Source: Bdellovibrio sp. ZAP7 (GTDB taxonomy: Bacteria > Bdellovibrionota > UBA1018 > CAIMNF01). From it: a stretch of 39,623 bases of DNA. Each line of letters opens with the position of its first letter. The stretch's first letter is position 1. Positions 31,105 to 39,623 of this stretch are shown here, one piece after another. Below the pieces are notes generated by a model, which searched no databases, was not told the origin of the DNA, and saw nothing but the letters and a program-made list of their open reading frames with translations. The position numbers and the translations under genes are program-made. The stretch spans positions 1 to 39,623 of the forward strand of contig CAMCGZ010000021.1 of NCBI GenBank assembly GCA_945874535.1. Direction: 5' to 3'.

Positions 31105-31941
31105 TCATGCCGGCAGGAAATACAATACGGTGAAAAAGACAGCGACCAGGACATTGAGCCACTGGAAGGTCTTGAAGGTGGTTTCCGACAGTGTCTTCTG
31201 GAGGTGCTCAAGCCCGATCCAGAACACGCTGAAGCTGAGAACCAGAATCGCCATGGCGTTCAAAGCGCCCAGCTGTTCGAAGGCTGTTTTCAATCCGGTA
31301 TGCCCCAACAAGCCGACTGTTTGAAGGACCAGGTGGAGTCCGAGAGTCAACATCGAGTACTTGAATACGGCCTCGTAGTGGTAGTTCGTGAGGGCGAATC
31401 CGATCCAGAGGAGCCCGATGAGTGGAAACGCCGGATGTGCGCAAAGCAGGGTGATTCCAGCGATGAGCAATCCATGCACCAGCTTCAGGTGATTCAAGCC
31501 GAAAATACGCTTGTTCCACCGGTGGGAGAAGCGGAACAGGAAGGCCAGCACGAGAGATAAGCCGGCCGAGCTCAAAGGATGCGAGAGACTCTCACTTTCC
31601 TGGATCAAGGGGCGGACGAAGTGGGAAACCAGGAATGAAGGGATGAACACCAATAAGAGGAAAATCAGGGTGTGCTGGTCGAGAGTCCTCCGTTCCGGAC
31701 GCAGGCTGAAGGGGCGCGCGAGCGTGGTCAGTCCGGCCGAAAGCATCCCGAGCCAGTCGTAGCGGAAAAAAACCAGGAAAGCGATCGAGCCTGTCAGGAG
31801 AACGAGAAACTCAAGCTCCTGGACCGGGAGCGACCAATGGAGGAGCCGGTGGGCCAAGCTCTCGTTGATGGCCGGTGCCAGCGGAATGAGGCGGGTGAGG
31901 GCGAGGAAGAACGCTTCCATCAAAACCTGGAATGTAGTCAT
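31105..31941 (-). CDS. UppP/BacA-like membrane protein lacking catalytic motifs
   Basis: This 278-residue polytopic membrane protein aligns by eye with undecaprenyl-diphosphatase along its length. It has the same start (LMEAFFLALTRLIPLA beside GLTEFLPVSS), then LLTGSIAFLVFFRYDWLGML, LIFLLLVFIPSFLV, and a C-terminal membrane hairpin. However, the catalytic residues are gone. The (E)GLTEFLPxSSxGH motif reads ALTRLIPLAPAINES, and the PGxSRSG motif reads HPAFPLIG, so the essential Glu, His and Arg are missing. It should not hydrolyse undecaprenyl diphosphate and may be a lipid-binding or transport relative. It leads the two-gene run into cysK. Homology is inferred from pattern, not from a search. 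Confidence 0.65.
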   Translation of the reverse strand: MTTFQVLMEAFFLALTRLIPLAPAINESLAHRLLHWSLPVQELEFLVLLTGSIAFLVFFRYDWLGMLSAGLTTLARPFSLRPERRTLDQHTLIFLLLVFIPSFLVSHFVRPLIQESESLSHPLSSAGLSLVLAFLFRFSHRWNKRIFGLNHLKLVHGLLIAGITLLCAHPAFPLIGLLWIGFALTNYHYEAVFKYSMLTLGLHLVLQTVGLLGHTGLKTAFEQLGALNAMAILVLSFSVFWIGLEHLQKTLSETTFKTFQWLNVLVAVFFTVLYFLPA

Positions 31942-32050
31942 GATTTCCCGACCTTATCACGGAGTCGGTCATGGGGATCAAAAAAAACACTTACAGAAGA
32001 CTTACATTGCGTTGCTTCTGCTTTCCGGCGCTCTGTGGTCTTCTTAACCT

Positions 32051-34263
<2,213 letters not shown>

Positions 34264-34274
34264 TCGGAGAACAG

Positions 34275-34298
34275 CGGAGTACATCGGAGTACATCGGA
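34275..34298 (+). repeat. Tandem 10-bp repeat carrying the ribosome-binding site
   Basis: Two exact copies of CGGAGTACAT (34275-34284 and 34285-34294), followed by CGGATG, precede the serine hydrolase gene. The second copy puts GGAG about 8 nt before the ATG at 34298; the first puts another GGAG 18 nt before it. Slipped-strand gain or loss of a unit would change the leader by 10 nt. Confidence 0.75.
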
Positions 34299-35446
34299 TG
34301 AGCAACACCTGGTTCGGCATCGAAAAACGGAATATCAAAACGGGCATTTCAGCATTTTCAGTCGTGTTACTGGTAAGCATGCTGGCTTTGAAGCCCTGGT
34401 TGCCGAAGGCGGTTTATCACAATTTCGCCGCCATCGACGATTACAAGATTTTCGAGAACCGGATGGTTGCCGCTGGAGCTGCACGCGTTCCCTTTCCGGT
34501 TTCAGAGAGGCGCCTGCCCGGTCCGTCCGATGAACTCGCCCGTCAGCTCCGCGAGCTCGAGACGACAGCGCTCTTGGTGCTCGAGGACGGGAAGATCGTG
34601 TACGAGAGCTATGACCTCGATGGGGGAGAGGGTGTGCTTTCCGGATCCTTTTCGATGGCCAAGAGCATCGTTGCCCTGCTCGCCGGTGTCGCCCGTCAAG
34701 AAGGTAAAATCAAATCTTGGGATGAATCGATCGACCACTATCTGCCCGAGTGGCAGGGTCGTGATGAAGGTCGGGTGAGCATACGCCAGTTGCTGACCAT
34801 GACCGGCGGATTCAATTGGGATGAGAGTTATTGGAATCCTTTCTCGATCACCACCGAAGCCTATTACGGAAGCGATCTTCTCCGGACCGCATTCAAGCAA
34901 AGATTGGTAGCTCCAGCGGGTGGCCAATTCTCTTACCAGAGCGGAACGACCCAATTGCTCGGAATGGTGGTTTCGCGGGCGGTCAATGAGAGTCTATCGA
35001 ACTATGCCTCCCGGAAATTATGGGTGCCTCTTGAGGCCGAGACCGATGCCCTTTGGTCACTTGATCACGCTGATGGTCTCGAAAAAGCCTATTGTTGCTT
35101 CAACGCCAAAGCGCGTGACTTTGCCAGAATCGGTGAATTGGTACGACTCGGAGGAACCTGGGGATCGAACCGCGTGTTGGATCCTGAATTCGTCCGCGAG
35201 ATGATCCGGCCCCACGGTATTGCGAATTCTGAGGGAAAGCCGGTGGACTATTACGGATTCCAGTGGTGGGTCCTGAAGACTCAGGATGGAGAGGTTCCCT
35301 ATGCCCGCGGGATTCTCGGGCAATACATCGCTGTGATCCCGTCTAAAAAACGTGTGGTGGTCCGACTCGGTAAAAAAACCGGCGAACGGACAGACCACCA
35401 TCCGGTTGAGCTCAGAGCATTGGTCGAGTGGGCGTCCCGCTCATGA
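34298..35446 (+). CDS. Beta-lactamase-family (SxxK) serine hydrolase, membrane-anchored
   Basis: This 382-residue protein has an N-terminal anchor or signal (about 16-32) and a class C beta-lactamase/esterase fold. The nucleophile motif S119-M-A-K122 lies in GSFSMAKSIV, and Y213-Q-S215 (FSYQSGTTQLLG) is the second motif. GILGQYIAVIP near residue 338 takes the place of the third. These features match the 6-aminohexanoate-dimer hydrolase/EstB group rather than true beta-lactamases, so ester or amide hydrolysis in the periplasm is likely. The substrate is unknown. It follows purA after a tandem repeat and overlaps the transporter gene by 4 bp. Confidence 0.85.
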   Translation: MSNTWFGIEKRNIKTGISAFSVVLLVSMLALKPWLPKAVYHNFAAIDDYKIFENRMVAAGAARVPFPVSERRLPGPSDELARQLRELETTALLVLEDGKIVYESYDLDGGEGVLSGSFSMAKSIVALLAGVARQEGKIKSWDESIDHYLPEWQGRDEGRVSIRQLLTMTGGFNWDESYWNPFSITTEAYYGSDLLRTAFKQRLVAPAGGQFSYQSGTTQLLGMVVSRAVNESLSNYASRKLWVPLEAETDALWSLDHADGLEKAYCCFNAKARDFARIGELVRLGGTWGSNRVLDPEFVREMIRPHGIANSEGKPVDYYGFQWWVLKTQDGEVPYARGILGQYIAVIPSKKRVVVRLGKKTGERTDHHPVELRALVEWASRS

Positions 35447-36675
35447 GCCGCTGGGTCCGGTCTTTGTATTTTTGGGTGATTTTTGCCATTGTGGGTGGGG
35501 CCTTGCTCGGCATCGTTTCGCCATCACTCGGGACGTCCGTTCAGCCTCTGGCAGACGGTTTTGTCCGCATCATCAAGTTTCTGGTGGGGCCGGTGATCTT
35601 CTGTTCGGTGACCCTCGGGATTGCCGGGGCTGACAGCAAAAAAGAAGCCGGCAGGATCGCTCTCAAGGCATTCGTCTACTTTGAAGTGGTTTCGACTCTT
35701 GCTCTGGCGATCGGTCTTGCTGTTGCAAATCTGTTGAAGCCCGGTTCCGGTTTTCCTCTCGATCCTTCACGTCTGGATTCGGGTTTGGTTTCAGCCTACA
35801 CCTCGCCCCGCGGTCATCTTATGAATCCACTCGCGGGGGTGAATCTCATCCAGGTCTTGGTGATTTCAATTATTGCAGGAGTCGCGCTTTTATTTGCGCC
35901 GGGTCACTTCCGGGCTCGTGCCGTTTCCAGATTGAAGAAGTGGAATCACACGCTGTTCGGATGGATGGGAAAGGTGATGCTCCTCGCACCGGTCGGTGCC
36001 GGGGCCGCCATGGCCTACACCACAGGAAAGTTCGGTGCCGACTCACTTCGTCCGCTCCTGTTTCTGATGTTTTGTTTTTATCTGACGTGCGCCTTGTTCA
36101 TCTTCGGTGTGCTCGGTTCGATAGCGCGGGTCTGCGGGATTTCGATCCTCTCTTATCTCCGGTACCTAAAGGCCGAGATCCTCCTCGTGCTCGGGACTTC
36201 ATCCTCTGAAAGTGCATTGGCGCCACTCATGGAAAAACTCGAGAGGCTCGGATGTCCGAGGACTGTGGTCGGCCTGGTGGTGCCCACCGGCTATTCCTTC
36301 AATCTCGACGGGACCAATATTTATCTGACTTTGGCGGCTGTTTTCATCGCCCAGGCTTTCGGGATCGACCTTTCATTGGGGCAGCAGTTGGGAATTCTTT
36401 TGGTGGCCATGGTTTCTTCGAAGGGGGCCTCGGGCGTCACGGGTGCCGGGTTCATCACCCTTGCTGCCACTCTTGCCATCGTTCCCGAGATTCCCGTGGT
36501 CGGTCTGACCTTGATTCTCGGGGTGGACCGGTTCATGTCCGAGGCACGGGCTCTCACCAACATGCTCGGGAACGGGATTGCGACTTTGGTCATCGCCCGC
36601 TGGGAGGGGCGACTCGATTCCAAAAAAATGCTCGAGGAGTTGGGGCATCCCCACCGAGGAATGCTCGATGCCTGA
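35443..36675 (+). CDS. Dicarboxylate/amino acid:cation symporter
   Basis: This 410-residue member of the DAACS family couples uptake of C4-dicarboxylates or acidic amino acids to protons or sodium. The ATG at 35443 overlaps the upstream stop codon (ATGA). Diagnostic segments are VLGTSSSESALAPLMEKL near residue 252, TGYSFNLDGTNIYLTL near 284, and SSKGASGVTGAGFI near 328, followed by the typical last motif DRFMSEARALTNMLGN. The SSSES motif and the following LEKLG pattern favour DctA-type dicarboxylate transport over GltP. Eight membrane helices and two hairpins are expected. Confidence 0.92.
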   Translation: MSRWVRSLYFWVIFAIVGGALLGIVSPSLGTSVQPLADGFVRIIKFLVGPVIFCSVTLGIAGADSKKEAGRIALKAFVYFEVVSTLALAIGLAVANLLKPGSGFPLDPSRLDSGLVSAYTSPRGHLMNPLAGVNLIQVLVISIIAGVALLFAPGHFRARAVSRLKKWNHTLFGWMGKVMLLAPVGAGAAMAYTTGKFGADSLRPLLFLMFCFYLTCALFIFGVLGSIARVCGISILSYLRYLKAEILLVLGTSSSESALAPLMEKLERLGCPRTVVGLVVPTGYSFNLDGTNIYLTLAAVFIAQAFGIDLSLGQQLGILLVAMVSSKGASGVTGAGFITLAATLAIVPEIPVVGLTLILGVDRFMSEARALTNMLGNGIATLVIARWEGRLDSKKMLEELGHPHRGMLDA

Positions 36676-37132
36676 GGGACTTTGGATCTGGGGTCCTTGG
36701 GTTGTCGGCGGGGTGCTCGGATTCGCCTCGTGGCGAGCGGGAGAAGCCTCGGTGTTCATGCGATCTTGGATTCCCTCCTGGCGTTTTTTTGAAAACACCG
36801 GGAATGTTCCGTTGCTGGAGTATCGGCAGGAAACCGGGGGCGAAGCTGGCGCTTGGAAACCGGTTCCGAACCCGGGCAGGACAGCCAAGGATCGATTGTA
36901 CTACAGTCCCCGCCCCAATTCGTTTCATGCCTTTGAGACCTTGGTGCTCGATTTTGCATTGAATCCGGGACACCCGGACCTGGAGTTTTGTCTGGTCGAC
37001 GAAGGGGCGCGGAGGGTGAGAAGGATCCATCCTGATACGGGGCGGATCGATTTCAAGTTGAGTTGGTCCGACCTGACGGGAAGGGTGTCTGAGCCGGTTT
37101 GGGAGGGTGTGTGGAATTCACCCAGCTCCTGA
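36668..37132 (+). CDS. Small membrane-anchored partner of the HTTM-like protein
   Basis: The ATG at 36668 overlaps the end of the transporter gene by 8 bp and gives 154 residues. One membrane segment near the N-terminus (about 6-22) is followed by a soluble part with SWRFFENTGNVPLLEYR and W69KPVPNP, a pattern I associate with proteins or tails that accompany HTTM-domain membrane proteins. The next gene is HTTM-like and overlaps this one, which supports a joint function. No catalytic motif is visible. Confidence 0.65.
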   Translation: MPEGLWIWGPWVVGGVLGFASWRAGEASVFMRSWIPSWRFFENTGNVPLLEYRQETGGEAGAWKPVPNPGRTAKDRLYYSPRPNSFHAFETLVLDFALNPGHPDLEFCLVDEGARRVRRIHPDTGRIDFKLSWSDLTGRVSEPVWEGVWNSPSS

Positions 37133-37884
37133 TCCGGATCCAGGAAGTGCTTCTCGGAGTCTCGTTGACGGTTCAGAGTGCGGAGTTCCTGTTGGCCGGG
37201 GACGGTTTGGGTTTCACCCCGCCGTTCTTAAGGTTTCCGAACGGGATCCGCGCTCTTTTAAAAGGTTTGTGTTCACCTGTAGGTTTCAGGTGGGTGCAGG
37301 GTGTGCGGGCAATGGGAGCCGTGGGGCTGATTCTGATTCCTGCGAATCTCCCGGTTCTCGGGGGCCTGATGGCACTCCAGTTCCTGATCCCCTTCCGGCA
37401 TCGTGGGGCCTACAACGGGGGAAGCGACTTCATGACCGCACAGGTTCTTGCCGGCACTTTTGCGATGAGAGTCCTCGATTCCCACCCTGTGCTCGTTCGG
37501 GCGGTGTTCTGTTACCTCGGTTTCCAGACTGTGCTTTCTTACTTTGTCTCAGGGTTGCTTAAGATCCGGCATTCAGGTTGGAGGAATGGGGAGACTCTTC
37601 AGGATTTCTTGATGACTAATCGTTACGGAACTCCGCCCTGGATGCTTGAAATCCTCTCATTACCCGGTCTTGCAAAAGCGCTCTCGCTCGGGATGCTTCT
37701 CTTCGAGGTTCTGTTTCCGCTGGCTTTGGCCGGCCCTTGGTTTGCTTGGGTGTTCATGGTCCTCGGTCTCGGATTCCATGTTCTGGTGTTTCGGGTTTAC
37801 GGGCTCAATCGTTTTTTCTGGGCCTGGTTATCCGCCTATCCCGCACTCTACTTTCTTTCCATGCAACGGTGGATTGCACCTTGA
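37111..37884 (+). CDS. HTTM-like polytopic membrane protein
   Basis: This protein of about 257 residues has six to seven hydrophobic segments. It resembles the HTTM domain of vitamin K-dependent gamma-carboxylase relatives: FRHRGAYNGGSDFMT after the third segment, then SGLLKIRHSGWRNGETL, with the conserved Lys and Trp. The start is uncertain. GTG at 37111 has GGAGGG just upstream but at short spacing, and a TTG at 37099 is also in frame. The gene overlaps its small partner by 22 bp. The lumenal carboxylase part of the eukaryotic enzyme is absent, and bacterial function is unknown. Confidence 0.7.
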   Translation: MEFTQLLIRIQEVLLGVSLTVQSAEFLLAGDGLGFTPPFLRFPNGIRALLKGLCSPVGFRWVQGVRAMGAVGLILIPANLPVLGGLMALQFLIPFRHRGAYNGGSDFMTAQVLAGTFAMRVLDSHPVLVRAVFCYLGFQTVLSYFVSGLLKIRHSGWRNGETLQDFLMTNRYGTPPWMLEILSLPGLAKALSLGMLLFEVLFPLALAGPWFAWVFMVLGLGFHVLVFRVYGLNRFFWAWLSAYPALYFLSMQRWIAP

Positions 37885-37903
37885 TTGGGTTTCCGTTTAT
37901 ACT
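37874..37903 (+). promoter_or_regulatory. Leaderless-type promoter of the PilZ/HD-GYP-like gene
   Basis: The sequence reads TTGCAC-18 bp-TATACT-6 nt-ATG. The -10 is near-consensus and the -35 matches four of six. It lies over the stop codon of the HTTM-like gene. The GGGAG between the -10 and the ATG is too close to act as a ribosome-binding site. Confidence 0.65.
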
Positions 37904-37909
37904 GGGAGC

Positions 37910-39262
37910 ATGGTCAACAAGAAACCTTACAGGATTTCTGCCCGTTTCAAGGAAATCCTGGAAGTGCTGGTTCGAGCGCGGAGAGAAGGGTCGAACCACC
38001 TCTGGAAATCCAGTCGCCGAAGGTTGGTGCCACTGACCCTCTCCAAACTCAATCCAGAGGAAAACCTGATCGAGGTTTCGATCGAGGCGCGACCGGATTT
38101 GAAGCTCCAGTCCGGAGATACCGTCTATCTCAAACTCGAGATTCGCGATTCGGCTTTCAAGACCGAGGTGGTCGGGATCCAAGGCAGTCAACTGGTGCTG
38201 CATTTCCCCGAAGAAATCGCATTGACTGAGAACCGTGCGGAAAAGCGGGTATACTTTCACCCGACAGATCAAAAGCAGGTCCTCATCAGGAAAATCAAGA
38301 ATGTGAATTCTCCGGTGGCTCAAAGATCGGTTTCGGCCACCCTAGCCGACATCAGTCAGACCGGGATGGCTCTCATCCTCAGTCCGCAACAGTCGAATGC
38401 GCTTCAGCTTCGGGATCGGATCAGCCTCGAGATGCTCGGGCCCTACCGGATCCATCCTCCCATCCAGGGAGAGATCGTGTTCAAGATCGAGCATCAGACC
38501 AGGGGTGCACTCGGAGGACTCGAGTTCGGGTCGAAAATCGGGATCCACCTCGAGCGTAGAATCCCCAAAGCGACATATGACGCTTTTTGTGTCCGCGACA
38601 GTGCTTTTGAGGTGTCAGAGCCCCAATTGGTCAGGGACCAGGCGTTCAGACGGGATGTGCGGGACAAGATGGAATCTCTGACCAAGCAAATGCGCAAACG
38701 AAAAGGCGGATCGAATCTGATCCAGCGTTTCGAATCGGGGAGCAAGAGTTCCCCCTACCTGAAAAAGCATGTCGAGCTCCTGTGTGAGGTGATGTGCGGA
38801 CTCGGGACCCGGCTCGGTTGGGTCTCCAGCGCCACGCTCGATAAACTCATTTATGTGGCTTATCTGCATGACGCTCGTTATTTCGGATTACCCGCCCTCG
38901 CAAGGATCCGGGATTTGCGGGAGTTCCAGAAAGTGATGGGGACCCTGAGCCCGGAAGAACAGCGGGCCTACCTGGAAGGTCCGGCTTATGCGGCCGAGTT
39001 GGCCCGGCAAGACAGCGAGTCCCACCCGGACGCCGCCAAGATTCTTTTGCAACAAAAGGAGCGACCCGACGGCACGGGTTTCCCGGGCAAGTTGACCGGA
39101 TCCCAATTGCAGCCACTGAGTTGTCTATTTCTGGTGAGCCATGCTTTTGTGGATTATGTTTACGATCATCCTGATTGGAGTCTTCAGGATTTTGTGAAAA
39201 CACAGCGGAAAGTGTTCAAGGGGAATTACTTCCAGAAAATTTTCCAGGCCATGTTGGAGTGA
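37910..39262 (+). CDS. PilZ domain fused to a degenerate HD-GYP domain
   Basis: This is a 450-residue cytoplasmic protein, with the start set by the promoter 6 nt upstream. The PilZ region (about 105-230) has R109-x3-R113 and D147-x-S149-x2-G152, the residues that grip cyclic di-GMP. The C-terminal part (about 290-445) follows the HD-GYP pattern. HD is kept in AYLHDARYFG near 321, but the following GK is RY. HHExxDGxGYP reads QKERPDGTGFP near 383-391. The late Asp reads SHAF. Most metal ligands are therefore missing, so phosphodiesterase activity is unlikely. It may be a cyclic di-GMP receptor that signals through the HD-GYP fold. No partner is adjacent. Confidence 0.82.
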   Translation: MVNKKPYRISARFKEILEVLVRARREGSNHLWKSSRRRLVPLTLSKLNPEENLIEVSIEARPDLKLQSGDTVYLKLEIRDSAFKTEVVGIQGSQLVLHFPEEIALTENRAEKRVYFHPTDQKQVLIRKIKNVNSPVAQRSVSATLADISQTGMALILSPQQSNALQLRDRISLEMLGPYRIHPPIQGEIVFKIEHQTRGALGGLEFGSKIGIHLERRIPKATYDAFCVRDSAFEVSEPQLVRDQAFRRDVRDKMESLTKQMRKRKGGSNLIQRFESGSKSSPYLKKHVELLCEVMCGLGTRLGWVSSATLDKLIYVAYLHDARYFGLPALARIRDLREFQKVMGTLSPEEQRAYLEGPAYAAELARQDSESHPDAAKILLQQKERPDGTGFPGKLTGSQLQPLSCLFLVSHAFVDYVYDHPDWSLQDFVKTQRKVFKGNYFQKIFQAMLE

Positions 39263-39479
39263 TGGTGGCTCGGGGCAGACTTGGCGTTCACCCCCTCGCT
39301 CCTGCTCGGAGGCTCCGCATGGGCAATTTTCTCTGTCACACATCCTGTGTGACAGGCCACTTCAAACGCTTCTGAAGGTCGCGTACTCCGCGGCCGAAAA
39401 TTCTCGTTCAAGTCGGCCTACTTCGATTGATTGGAAGGCATGCCAGATAAACCGAGGGTTGAGAAATTTGAAGTGGTGG
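39263..39479. other. Intergenic region before the insertion sequence
   Basis: I see no convincing gene in this stretch. It holds a long perfect inverted repeat (39333-39355) and a shorter palindrome CGGAG-G-CTCCG near 39308-39318. Small ORFs in both directions lack signals and look spurious. Confidence 0.5.
39333..39355. repeat. Perfect 9-bp inverted repeat (hairpin or operator)
   Basis: CTGTCACAC and GTGTGACAG flank the 5-nt centre ATCCT. It lies 71 bp after the PilZ/HD-GYP stop. No U-tract follows on either strand, so it is not a standard intrinsic terminator. It could be a Rho-independent-like barrier, an operator, or part of a dispersed repeat. Confidence 0.7.
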
Positions 39480-39623
39480 TGAGGTTGGCCCCATAAACTG
39501 AAGCAGTGTGAATTTAAGTCTTCCCGCATTAAACTGGTGGAGAGATCCACCAAGGAAGGAAGACCATTGTGAAGAAAAGGTACACAGAACAACAGATCAT
39601 CGAATCCCTAAAAAAGGTCGATA
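39480..39623 (+). mobile_element. Left end of an IS3-family insertion sequence (continues past the window)
   Basis: The probable left terminal repeat starts near 39480 with TGAGGTTGGCCCCATAAACT. It has the TG end and GCCCC-AAA style of IS3-family termini. The start of orfA follows about 90 bp later. The right end, orfB and target duplication lie outside the window, so the boundary is approximate. Confidence 0.65.
39569..39623 (+). CDS. IS3-family transposase OrfA, first codons only
   Basis: A GTG start at 39569 gives MKKRYTEQQIIESLKKVD before the window ends. This is the characteristic N-terminus of IS3-family OrfA proteins (helix-turn-helix DNA-binding part), whose usual form is KxRxTEEQIIxxLKE. 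AAGGAAGGAAG lies upstream as ribosome-binding site. The rest of the protein and the DDE-carrying OrfB would lie beyond base 39623. Confidence 0.8.
   Translation, partial: MKKRYTEQQIIESLKKVD

Noticed and set aside
34298-35446. True class C beta-lactamase
   Set aside because: The second motif is YxS rather than YxN and there is no KTG-like motif, so it fits the esterase/6-aminohexanoate-dimer hydrolase group better.

Overview
This window looks like core chromosome of a Gram-negative bacterium with moderately high GC. It has Sec and Tat signal peptides, lipobox proteins, outer-membrane barrel candidates, a tandem CheX protein, a degenerate PilZ/HD-GYP protein and many secreted hydrolases. Together these fit a Bdellovibrionota or other former deltaproteobacterial lineage best; that placement is an inference. 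Genes are packed tightly, with many ATGA or TGATG start/stop overlaps and three convergent 3' overlaps.

Layout: (1) 1-7007, minus strand: SNF2/SWIM helicase, Xer recombinase, M50 site-2 protease, a secreted protein with an ADP-ribosyltransferase-like R-S-E pattern, and the 5' part of trpS. (2) 7110-10039, plus: a Tat-exported HiPIP coupled to a HEAT-repeat protein with a C-terminal HEPN-like RNxxxH motif. (3) 9998-12530, minus: YceD/DUF177, a secreted barrel-like protein and a secreted alpha/beta hydrolase. (4) 12593-14677, plus: HAD-like protein, an anchored unknown protein and tRNA-Arg(TCT). (5) 14680-16697, minus: secreted sphingomyelinase-like EEP enzyme, tandem CheX protein and tRNA-Arg(CCT). 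(6) 16746-18721, plus: exported redoxin, YtkA-like protein and an outer-membrane protein with a Cys-Cys pair. (7) 18775-24259, plus: a leucine-catabolism block (methylglutaconyl-CoA hydratase, split biotin carboxylase and biotin carrier, HMG-CoA lyase) followed by plsC, a lipoprotein and a Met-rich single-span protein. (8) 24242-27017: DTW-domain protein, a DUF6930-like protein, a divergent DisA_N-like protein and tRNA-Ala(GGC). (9) 27167-29110: enolase, FtsB-like protein, cold-shock protein and an intrinsic terminator serving the opposite strand. (10) 29148-31941, minus: Gly/Met/Asn-rich lipoprotein, cysteine synthase and a UppP homologue lacking its catalytic motifs. (11) 32051-39262, plus: acyl desaturase, purA, SxxK serine hydrolase, C4-dicarboxylate symporter, an HTTM-type pair and a PilZ plus degenerate HD-GYP protein. 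(12) 39480-39623: the left end of an IS3-family insertion sequence that continues past the window.

The most general signal is in the promoters. In about eleven transcription-unit leaders a sigma70-type -10 box lies only 6-10 nt before the start codon, often preceded by CGG and several times paired with a good -35 at 17-18 bp. This predicts widespread leaderless mRNAs and settles several start codons. Other candidates for new biology are the ADP-ribosyltransferase-like secreted protein between the M50 protease and trpS genes, the HEAT/HEPN-like protein coupled to a HiPIP, the DisA_N-like protein, the dead UppP paralogue upstream of cysK, and the redoxin/YtkA/Cys-Cys barrel cluster. All functional statements come from reading motifs by eye; no database search was possible.
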